A stretch of 64,000 nt of DNA from an uncultured Lachnospiraceae bacterium (GCA_910579495.1 CAJTVD010000003.1:84136-148135); one strand, 5' to 3'; shown: positions 36,244 to 44,225, counted from the stretch's first letter. Notes: generated by a model from the letters alone, not told the origin. Numbers and translations are program-made.

Positions 36244-37203
36244 TTATTGCTGCACCGTACATTTCACCTTCCCCTTGGCATTTACCAGCACCATCCCCCT
36301 GGTATAAACGTCCCCGCTCTCCCTGTCATTTACCCATTTATCCGGCGCCACTACCAGTTTCTCCGGATAGCCATTGAGCCATGCCGCCCACCAGCTAAAG
36401 CTGGAATTGGAGATAATATTATGCCTGCACCGGCTCATCAGCAGCATGTCCAAATATCCTGTATGCTCCGTATTGGTTTCCACCATCACAAAACGCTTTT
36501 CCATCTGCCGGATTTCTTCCCTGGTCATATCCCCTTTTATCTGCCTCTCCATCAGGTACATGGCCCAGCCCCTGACCCACTTAGGCTCATTGCTGAAAAT
36601 AAAAAATACCGCTTCCGGGCATTTGTCCTGGATAAAACGCACCGCCCCTTCATAGTATTTCTCCGTACAGATGCCTTCATACAATTCCTCGTCAATACGG
36701 GAATCGCTGCGGTACATATGGATCCCCACTGCCTCCGTGCTCTCAATGGCGTTAAGGCATGTCCTTGTGCTCCTGTAAAGCTTCTCCGGCAGGTGCATGT
36801 CCTCCAGGGTGGGAAAACGGTACGTCTCCCTTACCTGGTCTTTGATATCCTCAAAATATTTTTCGCTTTTAAAATTCCCCCGCAGGTACATATGGCTAAA
36901 AGAGAGCACTTTGGGGTCATAAAAGCCCTCCTCATAATACTCGATGGCGCGCCTCCCAAAAAGCTTTCTCCTGATCCGTTTAAGGGGATCCATGGCACCG
37001 TCCGTGAATTGGATAATTTCATCCCATGACGCCCGTGGATATTCAATGCCAAAGAGCGCCAGCATAATCGGACGTGCCCCCTCCCCCCGGTATTCATTGA
37101 TATCGTCAAATTTCACTTCTTTTCCCATAGAGCAAAGCTTCAAATACAGGGCATACTGGAACATCTGGTTCCCAAGCCCGCCGGACATTCTGATTATATT
37201 CAT
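36244..37203 (-). CDS. GT11-like enzyme with altered donor motif, first gene of the operon
   Basis: Start at 37203 (MNIIRMSGGLGNQMFQYALY) with GGGGG nine bases upstream; an ATG six bases earlier is too close to that site. The 319-residue protein matches its downstream paralogue in most family blocks (MLLMSRCRHNIISNSSFSWWAAWL) but the donor motif is IHMYRSDSRID instead of HxRRGDY: the first arginine is replaced by tyrosine. That arginine binds GDP-fucose in related enzymes, so donor use may have changed or activity may be lost. First gene after the main promoter. Confidence 0.85.
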   Translation of the reverse strand: MNIIRMSGGLGNQMFQYALYLKLCSMGKEVKFDDINEYRGEGARPIMLALFGIEYPRASWDEIIQFTDGAMDPLKRIRRKLFGRRAIEYYEEGFYDPKVLSFSHMYLRGNFKSEKYFEDIKDQVRETYRFPTLEDMHLPEKLYRSTRTCLNAIESTEAVGIHMYRSDSRIDEELYEGICTEKYYEGAVRFIQDKCPEAVFFIFSNEPKWVRGWAMYLMERQIKGDMTREEIRQMEKRFVMVETNTEHTGYLDMLLMSRCRHNIISNSSFSWWAAWLNGYPEKLVVAPDKWVNDRESGDVYTRGMVLVNAKGKVKCTVQQ

Positions 37204-37262
37204 TGCCATACCCCCGCCTGCCGCGGGCAGTCCCGCGATACCTACACGCCTTAAATTTATTT

Positions 37263-37291
37263 ATTGTACCATATTTTTCCCATAACCACAA
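37263..37291 (-). promoter_or_regulatory. Main promoter of the left polysaccharide operon
   Basis: On the minus strand TTGTGG (37291-37286) is followed after 17 bases by TACAAT (37268-37263) with TGG directly in front, an extended -10. The expected transcript start near 37256 leaves a leader of about 50 bases before the GT11 start at 37203. Confidence 0.7.
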
Positions 37292-37382
37292 CTTGCTAAA
37301 ACACGAAACACGGAAATCGTGCCCAAAAGATTCCCCTGGCCTGCCTTATTGATTTTCATTACAACAACTTTACTTTTCAGTT

Positions 37383-37394
37383 CAAGACGTCTTG
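37383..37394. promoter_or_regulatory. 12-base perfect palindrome overlapping a -35 box (possible operator)
   Basis: CAAGACGTCTTG reads the same on both strands and overlaps the first three bases of the -35 element of the rightward promoter. Placement suggests a dimeric regulator binding there, but the protein is unknown. Confidence 0.45.
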
Positions 37395-37420
37395 CAATCC
37401 CCAAACGCAGGTGTTATAGT
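37392..37420 (+). promoter_or_regulatory. Promoter of the FliD-like gene
   Basis: TTGCAA (37392-37397), a 17-base spacer and TATAGT (37415-37420) form a good sigma-A promoter. Expected start near 37427, giving a leader of about 80 bases to the ATG at 37510. Confidence 0.72.
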
Positions 37421-37509
37421 AATTGTAACTACAAATTTTTCATATGATATTCTGTACATCATATGTTAGGACATGGAAGTCCATATTTTTATTCAAAGGA
37501 GTGATGATA

Positions 37510-38742
37510 ATGGGTATTAAGATCAATGTAGGCAGTAACCAGAATTCTTCTTATCTGTTTCAGAGTATGTCCTCCGGCAGCGGTGGCATGGCAAACCTGA
37601 ATTTCCTTTCAGATTACGCCAGCATCAAAAACGGCAGCTATGGCAGGCTCATGAAAACCTATTACGGCATGAAGCAGCAGGAGGCAGGCTCATCCAGCTC
37701 ATCTGCCGGCAGGAAATCCAATGCCAGCAATGTCCTGGACAAAATTCTGGAAGAGAAGAAAAACCCGAAGGTTTCCAAAGAAGCACAGAAGGCAAATGCC
37801 GACCTGACTACAGGGCTTTCCAACCTAAAGAGCTCTGTTTCAACGCTGCAGAACGGCAAAACGTATACAGATACGGAAAACGGCCAGAGCGCGGCAGACA
37901 AGGCAGTCTCTGCAATGAAAGCTTATGTGTCAGATTATAACGATGTTGTAAATGCATCCAAAAACTCCACACTGAGAAATAAGACTGCCTATGTGGCAAA
38001 TATGATGAGCTGTACGGCAGCAAATGCCGATAAGCTTGCAGAGCTTGGCGTGACCATCAATGAAAATGGGACTCTCCAGCTTAATGAAAGCAAGCTGAAA
38101 GCAGCAGGCCCTTCCAAGGTGCAGGAATTATTTTCACCTTCCGACATCATGAGCTACGGTTCCACGATTGCCTCCCGTGTCCAGTTTACAGGTGCCAATT
38201 CCAGCACAAACAGTACTGGCAGCACACAGACAGACACCCCAGGCAACACCACAGCAGGTTCCAGCGCTTCCTCCCTTAAGGAGGACAGCAAAAAGCTTGC
38301 TTCTGATGAATTATATGCTATGATGAAGGATAAAGACGGCAATGAGACCAACCAATACGATATTGGTAAAATCTTTGCCACGGCAAAAAGCTTTGTAAGC
38401 AATTACAACAAGATGTTTGATGCCGCTGAATCCAGCACCAATTCCGGCGTTATCGCAAATCTGTCTTACATCAGGGAAAAGACAGCACGCAATGAAGATG
38501 CCCTGAAGCAGTTTGGCATCAGTGTAGACCAAAAGGGCAGAATGAAGATCAATGAGGACACCTTTAAAAAGGCAGATATGTCCAAGGTCCAGAAATTTTT
38601 CAAGGACTATGGTTCTTCTGTTGCCACCAATGCGTCACTGGTTGATTTTTATATGACCACACAGGCCAATGCTGCCAGCGGTTACACCGCTTCCGGCGGA
38701 TATAATGTGCAGGGAAGCGCCCGTTTTGCCGACACGATGTAA
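37510..38742 (+). CDS. Secreted-type repeat protein with two FliD-C-like modules
   Basis: Start at 37510 (MGIKINVG) has AAAGGAG with an eight-base gap; the frame is open further upstream but without a better site. The 410-residue protein has no cleavable signal and no membrane segment. Two related blocks, about residues 92-225 and 256-379, share the order 'FVS-DYN ... A ... LGVTIN-ENGTLQLNESKL ... VQELF' versus 'FVSNYN ... FGISVDQKGRMKINEDTF ... VQKFF', the pattern of the flagellar cap protein FliD C-terminal domain. A Ser/Thr-rich linker (about 229-255) joins them. It is Asn/Ser/Ala-rich and lacks the rest of FliD. Export by a flagellar or other signal-less route is possible. Function unknown; it has its own promoter and terminator. 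Confidence 0.85.
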   Translation: MGIKINVGSNQNSSYLFQSMSSGSGGMANLNFLSDYASIKNGSYGRLMKTYYGMKQQEAGSSSSSAGRKSNASNVLDKILEEKKNPKVSKEAQKANADLTTGLSNLKSSVSTLQNGKTYTDTENGQSAADKAVSAMKAYVSDYNDVVNASKNSTLRNKTAYVANMMSCTAANADKLAELGVTINENGTLQLNESKLKAAGPSKVQELFSPSDIMSYGSTIASRVQFTGANSSTNSTGSTQTDTPGNTTAGSSASSLKEDSKKLASDELYAMMKDKDGNETNQYDIGKIFATAKSFVSNYNKMFDAAESSTNSGVIANLSYIREKTARNEDALKQFGISVDQKGRMKINEDTFKKADMSKVQKFFKDYGSSVATNASLVDFYMTTQANAASGYTASGGYNVQGSARFADTM

Positions 38743-38800
38743 TATAAAGCTGTGCGGCATATATTCCCCAACAGGGTAAATAAGGTCCTGGAATGAAACA

Positions 38801-38851
38801 TACAGGAAGCGCCATAAATCTATTTCTTATGGCGTTTCCTGTATTTATTTT
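38801..38851 (+). terminator. Strong intrinsic terminator after the FliD-like gene
   Basis: A 17-bp stem (38801-38817 with 38827-38843, one G-U pair) closes a nine-base loop and is followed by TTTATTTT. It lies about 60 bases after the stop and before the promoter of the MBOAT gene, so it separates the two transcription units. Confidence 0.92.
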
Positions 38852-38925
38852 CCGGCAGCCACCAGGAAGGAGGTGGGCAATAACTGCCATGCCAATGGAT
38901 TTCCCAGTGCATTTGCAGAAAAGAA

Positions 38926-38954
38926 TTGAGATATGTGAAGAAATTAGTTATAAT
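38926..38954 (+). promoter_or_regulatory. Promoter of the MBOAT/SGNH operon
   Basis: TTGAGA (38926-38931), a 17-base spacer and a perfect TATAAT (38949-38954). The transcript would start near 38961, about 45 bases before the ATG at 39006, supporting the shorter start of the MBOAT gene. Confidence 0.8.
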
Positions 38955-39005
38955 AAAGTGGATTTCCCCCAGTACCTAAATGAAAACCCCGGAAAGGAAA
39001 GATGC

Positions 39006-40469
39006 ATGTTATTTAATTCTTATATATTTATTTTTCTGTTTTTTCCTTTGGCCTTGATTGGGTATTATGGCTTCCACCGGGCCGGGAGGCACAAAACCGC
39101 GCTGGCTTTTTTAACCGGTATGTCCTTTTGGTTTTATGGATATGATAATATCGGCTATCTGCTGATCCTGCTCATTAGTATCCTTATTAATTACAGCATT
39201 TCCATATTGCTGAAAAAAGCTGCCGCCAAAGGGGTACGGCTGCTTTTTCTCTGGCTGGGCATTGTCTTTAATATCGGCATCCTGTTTTATTTTAAATATT
39301 ATGACTTTTTTATAGAAAATATTAATTTCCTCTGGCAGGCCAGTTTTCCGCCACTGGGGCTTTTGCTTCCTCTGGGAATCAGCTTTTATACCTTCCAGCA
39401 GCTCTCCTATGTGATTGATTCCTACCGGGGGGAATGCAAAGGCTACCGCTTTCTTGAATATGCGGCCTATGTATCTTTTTTCCCTCAGTTAATCGCAGGC
39501 CCCATTGTGTACCACAGCGAGCTGATCCCCCAGTTCCGGGATCCCCAAAACCAAAAGCCCAATTATGAAAATCTCAGCAGGGGGATTTACGCTTTCGCCC
39601 TGGGGCTTGCCAAAAAAGTCCTGCTGGCGGATACCTTTTCCAAAATTGTATCCGTAGGTTACGGGAATATCACCAGTTTAAATACCCCCAGCGCCTTTCT
39701 GGTAATGGTCTGCTATTCTCTTCAGATTTACTTTGATTTCAGCGGCTATTGCGACATGGCTTACGGCATGGGGTATATGCTGAACATCAAACTGCCCATA
39801 AATTTCAACTCCCCCTACAAAGCCCAGTCAATCGGCGGTTTCTGGGACAGGTGGCACATGACCCTGACCCGCTTTTTTACCAGATACGTTTATATTCCAC
39901 TGGGAGGAAACCGCCGGGGAAAGGCCCGCACATGCCTGAATGTATTTGTAGTATTCCTGGTAAGCGGGCTCTGGCATGGCGCAAACTGGACTTTTATCCT
40001 CTGGGGCGCCATCCATGGAGCCCTTTCTGTGTTAGAACGGCTTACCAGGATTACAGAGCTGAAAATACCTAAATTTGTAAAAACTGGCGTTACCTTTTTG
40101 CTGGCCACTTTTGCCTGGAGCCTGTTCCGGGCTAACAGTACCAGCGATGCCCTTGCCCTCTGGGACCAGCTCTTCCACGGAGGCTTCGGTGCGGTTTACC
40201 CGCCTATTACAGAAAAATGCCAGGATCTAATAGAAGTAAGCTTTTTATACCGCGCAGGCCTTGGAAGTGTTATTTCCTCCTTCCCATGGCTGCCCCCGGT
40301 TTTCTTTGCCCTTGCTTCCCTGGCAGGCTGCTTTTTCCTGAAAAACACCCAGGAGAAAACAAACAGCCTGAAACTCACAAACCAAAAGCTTATGGCGGTA
40401 GTCCTACTGATGCTGTGGAGCATTATGTCACTGTCAGAAATCAGTGAATTCCTGTACTTTAACTTTTAA
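39006..40469 (+). CDS. MBOAT family O-acyltransferase (AlgI/DltB-like)
   Basis: Start at 39006 (MLFNSYIFIFLFFPLALIGYY) with AAAGGAAAG upstream; the longer open frame runs back through a terminator and promoter and is rejected. The 487-residue protein has about 11 membrane segments. Family blocks: LLLPLGISFYTFQQLSYVID, FFPQLIAGPIVYHSE, YFDFSGYCDMAYGMG, FWDRWHMTLTRFF and SGLWHGANWTFILWG, which carries the catalytic histidine. AlgI-type enzymes move an acetyl group from a cytosolic donor to an external acceptor carried by a partner protein. The next gene encodes such a partner 28 bases downstream. Confidence 0.95.
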   Translation: MLFNSYIFIFLFFPLALIGYYGFHRAGRHKTALAFLTGMSFWFYGYDNIGYLLILLISILINYSISILLKKAAAKGVRLLFLWLGIVFNIGILFYFKYYDFFIENINFLWQASFPPLGLLLPLGISFYTFQQLSYVIDSYRGECKGYRFLEYAAYVSFFPQLIAGPIVYHSELIPQFRDPQNQKPNYENLSRGIYAFALGLAKKVLLADTFSKIVSVGYGNITSLNTPSAFLVMVCYSLQIYFDFSGYCDMAYGMGYMLNIKLPINFNSPYKAQSIGGFWDRWHMTLTRFFTRYVYIPLGGNRRGKARTCLNVFVVFLVSGLWHGANWTFILWGAIHGALSVLERLTRITELKIPKFVKTGVTFLLATFAWSLFRANSTSDALALWDQLFHGGFGAVYPPITEKCQDLIEVSFLYRAGLGSVISSFPWLPPVFFALASLAGCFFLKNTQEKTNSLKLTNQKLMAVVLLMLWSIMSLSEISEFLYFNF

Positions 40470-40497
40470 ACCGATTCTTTTTTAGGAGAAACCTGCT

Positions 40498-41583
40498 ATG
40501 GACCAATCGAAAGCCAGAAAATGGTTCCTGAAATGTATCGGGCTGCTGGCAGCATCCTTGTTGCTTCTTGCCCTGATTGTGATAGTCACAGACCCTTACT
40601 TCCATTATCACAAGCCTTACCCTTTTATGTCCTACAGGCTGTATGATGAGCGGTACACCAATGACGGTATCTCCCGGCATTTTGATTTTGACGCCCTGAT
40701 CACCGGTACCTCCATGGCCCAGAACTTCAGGCCAAGCCAGATGGATGCCCTCTTTGGCACCCATTCTGTCAAGGAAACCTTTTCCGGCGCTGGTTATCAG
40801 GAGCTTGCTGATAACCTGGCCCGCGCACTGGAAAGGAACCCCAGCCTGCGGACGGTTCTCCTTGGGCTGGACTCAAACGGCCTGCTCCGGGATTATGACT
40901 GGAAACAGTATGACAATTACCCCACGTATTTATATGATGACAATCCTTTTAATGATGTCTCCTATCTTTTTAATAAGTCCATTTTTTATCATGGTGTGCT
41001 TACCTCCCTGGCAATGACCCTCTCCGGCTCACCTGCCACCACTATGGATGAATATTCCTCCTGGCAGCGCCCCTGCGGGCTGGAGGCCATCTTAGGCTCC
41101 TACGACAGGGATGCCCTCCTGGCAGATTCCCTCCCGGCGAACTCCCAGGAAGGCTCCGCAGGATTCGGTGAAAAAGAGCACAGTAAAGTTGTGCAGACCA
41201 TTACCCTGAATGTACTGGATATCGTTAACCAATACCCGGACACAGTATTTTATATTTTTTTCCCTCCCTACAGCATCTGCTATTGGGATGCGGCTAAGAT
41301 CCAAAATACCCTTAACCAGGAAATCAGCGCAATGGAGACGGCCGCAGATTTGCTGCTGGCATGTCCAAACGTAAGGCTGTACAGCTTCTTTGGCCAGTAT
41401 GACGTCATCTGCAATCTTGACAATTACAGTGACATAGGGCATTATTCAGGGGAAATCAACTCACAGATATTAGAGTGGATGGCAGAGGGTACAGGGCTTT
41501 TGACAAAAGAAAATTACAGAATGATTCTCAGCCGGGATCGGGAGTTTTTCTTAAATTATGATTATGGCAGCCTCTATAATTAA
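40498..41583 (+). CDS. SGNH/AlgJ-like membrane-anchored acetyl-transfer partner
   Basis: The protein (361 residues) has one N-terminal membrane anchor (about 12-32) and an external domain. Near residue 68 it has LITGTSMAQNFRPSQMD, where GTS is a good candidate for the SGNH nucleophile, and near 317 NYSDIGHYSGEIN, giving the D-x-x-H pair of the same fold. AlgJ/AlgX- and PatB-like proteins with this layout accept acetyl groups from an MBOAT partner and pass them to glycan hydroxyls. AGGAG precedes the ATG and the gene is in one operon with the MBOAT. Confidence 0.85.
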   Translation: MDQSKARKWFLKCIGLLAASLLLLALIVIVTDPYFHYHKPYPFMSYRLYDERYTNDGISRHFDFDALITGTSMAQNFRPSQMDALFGTHSVKETFSGAGYQELADNLARALERNPSLRTVLLGLDSNGLLRDYDWKQYDNYPTYLYDDNPFNDVSYLFNKSIFYHGVLTSLAMTLSGSPATTMDEYSSWQRPCGLEAILGSYDRDALLADSLPANSQEGSAGFGEKEHSKVVQTITLNVLDIVNQYPDTVFYIFFPPYSICYWDAAKIQNTLNQEISAMETAADLLLACPNVRLYSFFGQYDVICNLDNYSDIGHYSGEINSQILEWMAEGTGLLTKENYRMILSRDREFFLNYDYGSLYN

Positions 41584-41621
41584 ACCACCTCTTTAATATC
41601 CTTCTTCCTATTGTTGCATTA

Positions 41622-41704
41622 ATATACGAACCGGCAAACATCATAGACATCTATCTATGGTGTCTTTAACCCCAAAGCTTCGGTCGCTTGTCCGGTTCGT
41701 ATAT
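41622..41704. repeat. Folded inverted-repeat element between convergent genes
   Basis: A perfect 13-bp inverted repeat, ATATACGAACCGG (41622-41634) and its complement (41692-41704), extends inward by a one-base bulge and three pairs (CAA/TTG). Inside lie a 10-bp hairpin (41638-41647 with 41654-41663, one G-U, six-base loop) and a weak hairpin (AAGC/GCTT at 41675-41689). Together they can form a three-way junction. No T-run follows on either strand, so it is not a standard terminator. It could be a structured RNA, a small mobile repeat or a protection site. No match to a named element was recognised. Confidence 0.75.
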
Positions 41705-41741
41705 ACTCCAAAGCGCAGATTACGAATAAAGCAGATTCCAT

Positions 41742-42305
41742 TTATCTTCTTGATAATAACTCTTTCTCCATTTCCAAGAGCTTCTTACTGCGTTCCCTTT
41801 TATACTGACATGGAATTCCTACATAAATCCCCCATGCCCCCAATGCTTTGTTTACAAGAGACATGCTTCCTATCGCACTACCCTCCCCTATTTCAACTCC
41901 AGGTAAAATAGTGGTACCCGAACCAACTACTACATGTTTTCTTATGACCACCCTTCCCTCAATAAACTTTAAATATTCCTCAGGTACTGTTGGATTTGTC
42001 AATGATTCTCCTGAATAATCATCACTCTTCGCATAAATAACACTTCTAGATGATATAGCAGAAAAATCCTCCATTTCAATCCCCACTTTATCTCCAAACA
42101 AAGCACAATATACCGCTATATGAATATAACTTCCAAGCGTAATATTCCCAGATAATACACAAAAATCATCTATCCTCACATTGTTACCGATAGTGATTCT
42201 TTCAGCCCCATATATACAGGCTTTCCTACTGATCTGAACATTTTCCCCCAAACTTTTAAATCCTATTTTTGCTAACTCGCTGTCAGAATAAAAACTTTTT
42301 ACCAC
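41742..42305 (-). CDS. Hexapeptide-repeat acyltransferase (LbH family O- or N-acetyltransferase)
   Basis: A 187-residue left-handed beta-helix protein: repeated (I/V)GxxxxI turns such as ITIGNNVRI, ITLGSYIHI and VIRKHVVVGSGTTILPGVEIGEGSAIG. The C-terminus has the usual capping helix (YVGIPCQYKRERSKK). Such enzymes use acetyl-CoA to acetylate sugars. The start is GTG with an excellent AAGGAGG six bases upstream. The DNA is visibly more AT-rich than the neighbouring genes, suggesting separate acquisition. It is the last gene of the right operon. Confidence 0.9.
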   Translation of the reverse strand: MVKSFYSDSELAKIGFKSLGENVQISRKACIYGAERITIGNNVRIDDFCVLSGNITLGSYIHIAVYCALFGDKVGIEMEDFSAISSRSVIYAKSDDYSGESLTNPTVPEEYLKFIEGRVVIRKHVVVGSGTTILPGVEIGEGSAIGSMSLVNKALGAWGIYVGIPCQYKRERSKKLLEMEKELLSRR

Positions 42306-42338
42306 TTATGTCCTCCTTGTATCATCAATTTTAGCCAG

Positions 42339-44225
42339 CTACTTCGCTTCCTGTACCATCCACTGCTGGAACATCAGGATATACCAGATCTGGATCCGCC
42401 ACAGCCCCCTGTCCACGAAGTCCCCCCATATTTTCCACACCACATCCTCATCCAGGATTCCCTGCTGCCTTAGCAGCTTCCTGTCAATCAGCCCTTCCGC
42501 CCAGTCCCGCAGTTCCTTTTGGCGAAGCCACTTGTCAACAGGAATAGAAAACCCTTTTTTGGGACGTTCCATGAGTTCCCTGGGTACATAACGGTAAAGC
42601 ACATCCCGCAGTACCAGCTTCCCGGTGGTTCCTTCCCTTTTATAGGACACAGGAAGCCGCCATGCAAACTCCACCACATCCTTGTCCAGCATAGGTACCC
42701 TGGTTTCCAGGGAGACTGCCATGGCCGCCCGGTCTACCTTTACCAGAATATCGTCCGGATGGTACATGAGCATATCCATCAGCATGATATTATGGTTGGT
42801 TTCTGCCAGGTAGCCCGGCGTATATTCACTGTACTTATAACTGCACACTCCTGCCTCCCGGCTGATTTGATGGATAAGGGGGTCTGTTTCATAGGAATTG
42901 ATATATAAATCCGAAGGCCCCCTTGCCCCAAGAAGCTTACCCTTGATCCGGTAAATTTCTTTCCCTGCAAGGGGGCTGTGAAGCACCAGGCCGCTGCAGG
43001 GTTTCCTGATCCAATAGGGAACCTTCTTCATTTTATTCCATATACGCTCCACAGACGCATAGGAGGTATAACCGCAGAACAGCTCATCTCCCCCGTCCCC
43101 GCTTAAAGACACTGTTACATGTTCCCTGGTCATTTTGCTCACCAGATAGGTGGGGATCTGGGAAGAATCGGCGAAGGGCTCCCCAAACATTCCCGGCAGC
43201 ATGGGAATCACAGCCTTGGCGTCCTGCTCCGTAATATAAAGCTCTGTGTGCTCTGTCCCCAGGTGCTTCGCAATTTCCCTGGCATATACCGCCTCATCAT
43301 AGCCCTCTTCCTCCATACCAATGGTAAAGCTCCTTACCCTGCCTTTATGCAGGGACTGCATCAGGGCAACCACTGTACTGGAATCAATTCCTGCCGAAAG
43401 AAAAGCCCCCACTGGCACGTCCGCTGCCATCTGCCCGGAAACCGCTTCCTTCAAAAGCCTCTCCAGTTCATCGGCGGCCTCCTCCCGGGATCCTTCAAAA
43501 AGCGCCGCCTGCCCTGCCCTGGCGGTTTCCTTTAACGACCAGTAGCTTTCCACCTGCACCTTATCCAGGCTTTGAAAGGGCAGCTTCACCTTCAGCACAC
43601 ATCCTGCTTCCAGTTTATAGATATTTTCATAGATAGAATAGGGGGCAGGGATATAGCCATGGGTAAAATACAGGTCCAGGACTGCCTTATTGATGGGGTT
43701 CCGGAAGCCGTCCAACACAGAAACAGAGCCAATCTCTGAGGCAAACACAAAGCTTCCCCCCACCTGCCCATAATAAAGGGGTTTTTCCCCTATCCGGTCC
43801 CGCAGCAGGTACAAAGCCTTTTCTTTTTTATCATACAGTGCAATGGCGAACATCCCTTTGCAAAGGGATATTGCCTCCATAACCCCATAAGCTTCAAAGG
43901 CTTCCAGTAGCACCTCCGTATCAGAGGTTCCCCGGAACCTGCCCACCTTTTTTTCCTGTATAAGCCTTTGGGCAATTTTTTTGTGATTATAAATTTCCCC
44001 ATTAAAGGCAATCACATACCGTCCGCTATGGGATTCCATGGGCTGGGAGCCGTTTTCCGAAAGATCAATGATGGAGAGCCTTCTATGCCCCAGGGCAGCC
44101 AGCCCGTCCTCCGAGAAAAAACTTCCCCCCGCATCCGGTCCCCGGTGGTGCATCCTCTCTTTCATTTTTTCCAGATTACTGATTTGGTCACCCTTAAAAC
44201 TGCAAAATCCGGCTATACCACACAT
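42339..44225 (-). CDS. AsnB-type glutamine amidotransferase (asparagine synthase-like)
   Basis: Start at 44225 (MCGIAGFC) with AGGAGGAAG upstream puts the nucleophile Cys at position 2, as required in class II glutamine amidotransferases. N-terminal GATase2 domain to about residue 210: RGPDAGGSF, GHRRLSIIDLS, NGEIYNHK. The C-terminal synthase domain has the PP-loop FLSAGIDSSTV (SAG instead of SGG) and SGDGGDELFCGY. The 628-residue length equals that of its paralogue at 45393. In polysaccharide loci such enzymes (for example WbpS) amidate uronic acids, which fits the UDP-GalNAcA genes in this operon; asparagine synthesis is the alternative. Confidence 0.92.
   Translation of the reverse strand: MCGIAGFCSFKGDQISNLEKMKERMHHRGPDAGGSFFSEDGLAALGHRRLSIIDLSENGSQPMESHSGRYVIAFNGEIYNHKKIAQRLIQEKKVGRFRGTSDTEVLLEAFEAYGVMEAISLCKGMFAIALYDKKEKALYLLRDRIGEKPLYYGQVGGSFVFASEIGSVSVLDGFRNPINKAVLDLYFTHGYIPAPYSIYENIYKLEAGCVLKVKLPFQSLDKVQVESYWSLKETARAGQAALFEGSREEAADELERLLKEAVSGQMAADVPVGAFLSAGIDSSTVVALMQSLHKGRVRSFTIGMEEEGYDEAVYAREIAKHLGTEHTELYITEQDAKAVIPMLPGMFGEPFADSSQIPTYLVSKMTREHVTVSLSGDGGDELFCGYTSYASVERIWNKMKKVPYWIRKPCSGLVLHSPLAGKEIYRIKGKLLGARGPSDLYINSYETDPLIHQISREAGVCSYKYSEYTPGYLAETNHNIMLMDMLMYHPDDILVKVDRAAMAVSLETRVPMLDKDVVEFAWRLPVSYKREGTTGKLVLRDVLYRYVPRELMERPKKGFSIPVDKWLRQKELRDWAEGLIDRKLLRQQGILDEDVVWKIWGDFVDRGLWRIQIWYILMFQQWMVQEAK

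Larger units (their letters stand above)
37204..37509. promoter_or_regulatory. Divergent intergenic control region (306 bp)
   Basis: This AT-richer gap separates the leftward polysaccharide operon from the rightward FliD-like gene. It holds two back-to-back promoters (entries below), a 12-base palindrome and a short GC hairpin (CTGCC/GGCAG) in the leftward leader. No coding frame with a ribosome site was seen. Confidence 0.8.

Noticed and set aside
35626..37029. A 467-codon open frame on the plus strand across the two GT11 genes
   Set aside because: It is antisense to two well-supported GT11 genes, has no ribosome site or family motif, and its wording (repeated HHQ, PPC) is what a shadow frame gives.
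37444..37509. 22-codon extension of the FliD-like protein
   Set aside because: It starts too close to the predicted transcription start and lacks a ribosome site, while AAAGGAG is well placed for 37510.
38793..39005. N-terminal extension of the MBOAT protein by 71 codons
   Set aside because: That stretch contains the terminator of the upstream gene and the promoter of the MBOAT operon, and the family N-terminus begins at 39006.
41622..41741. Integron attC site downstream of the acyltransferase gene
   Set aside because: Size and fold are suggestive, but the RYYYAAC and GTTRRRY core sites were not found at the ends and there is no integrase or second cassette.
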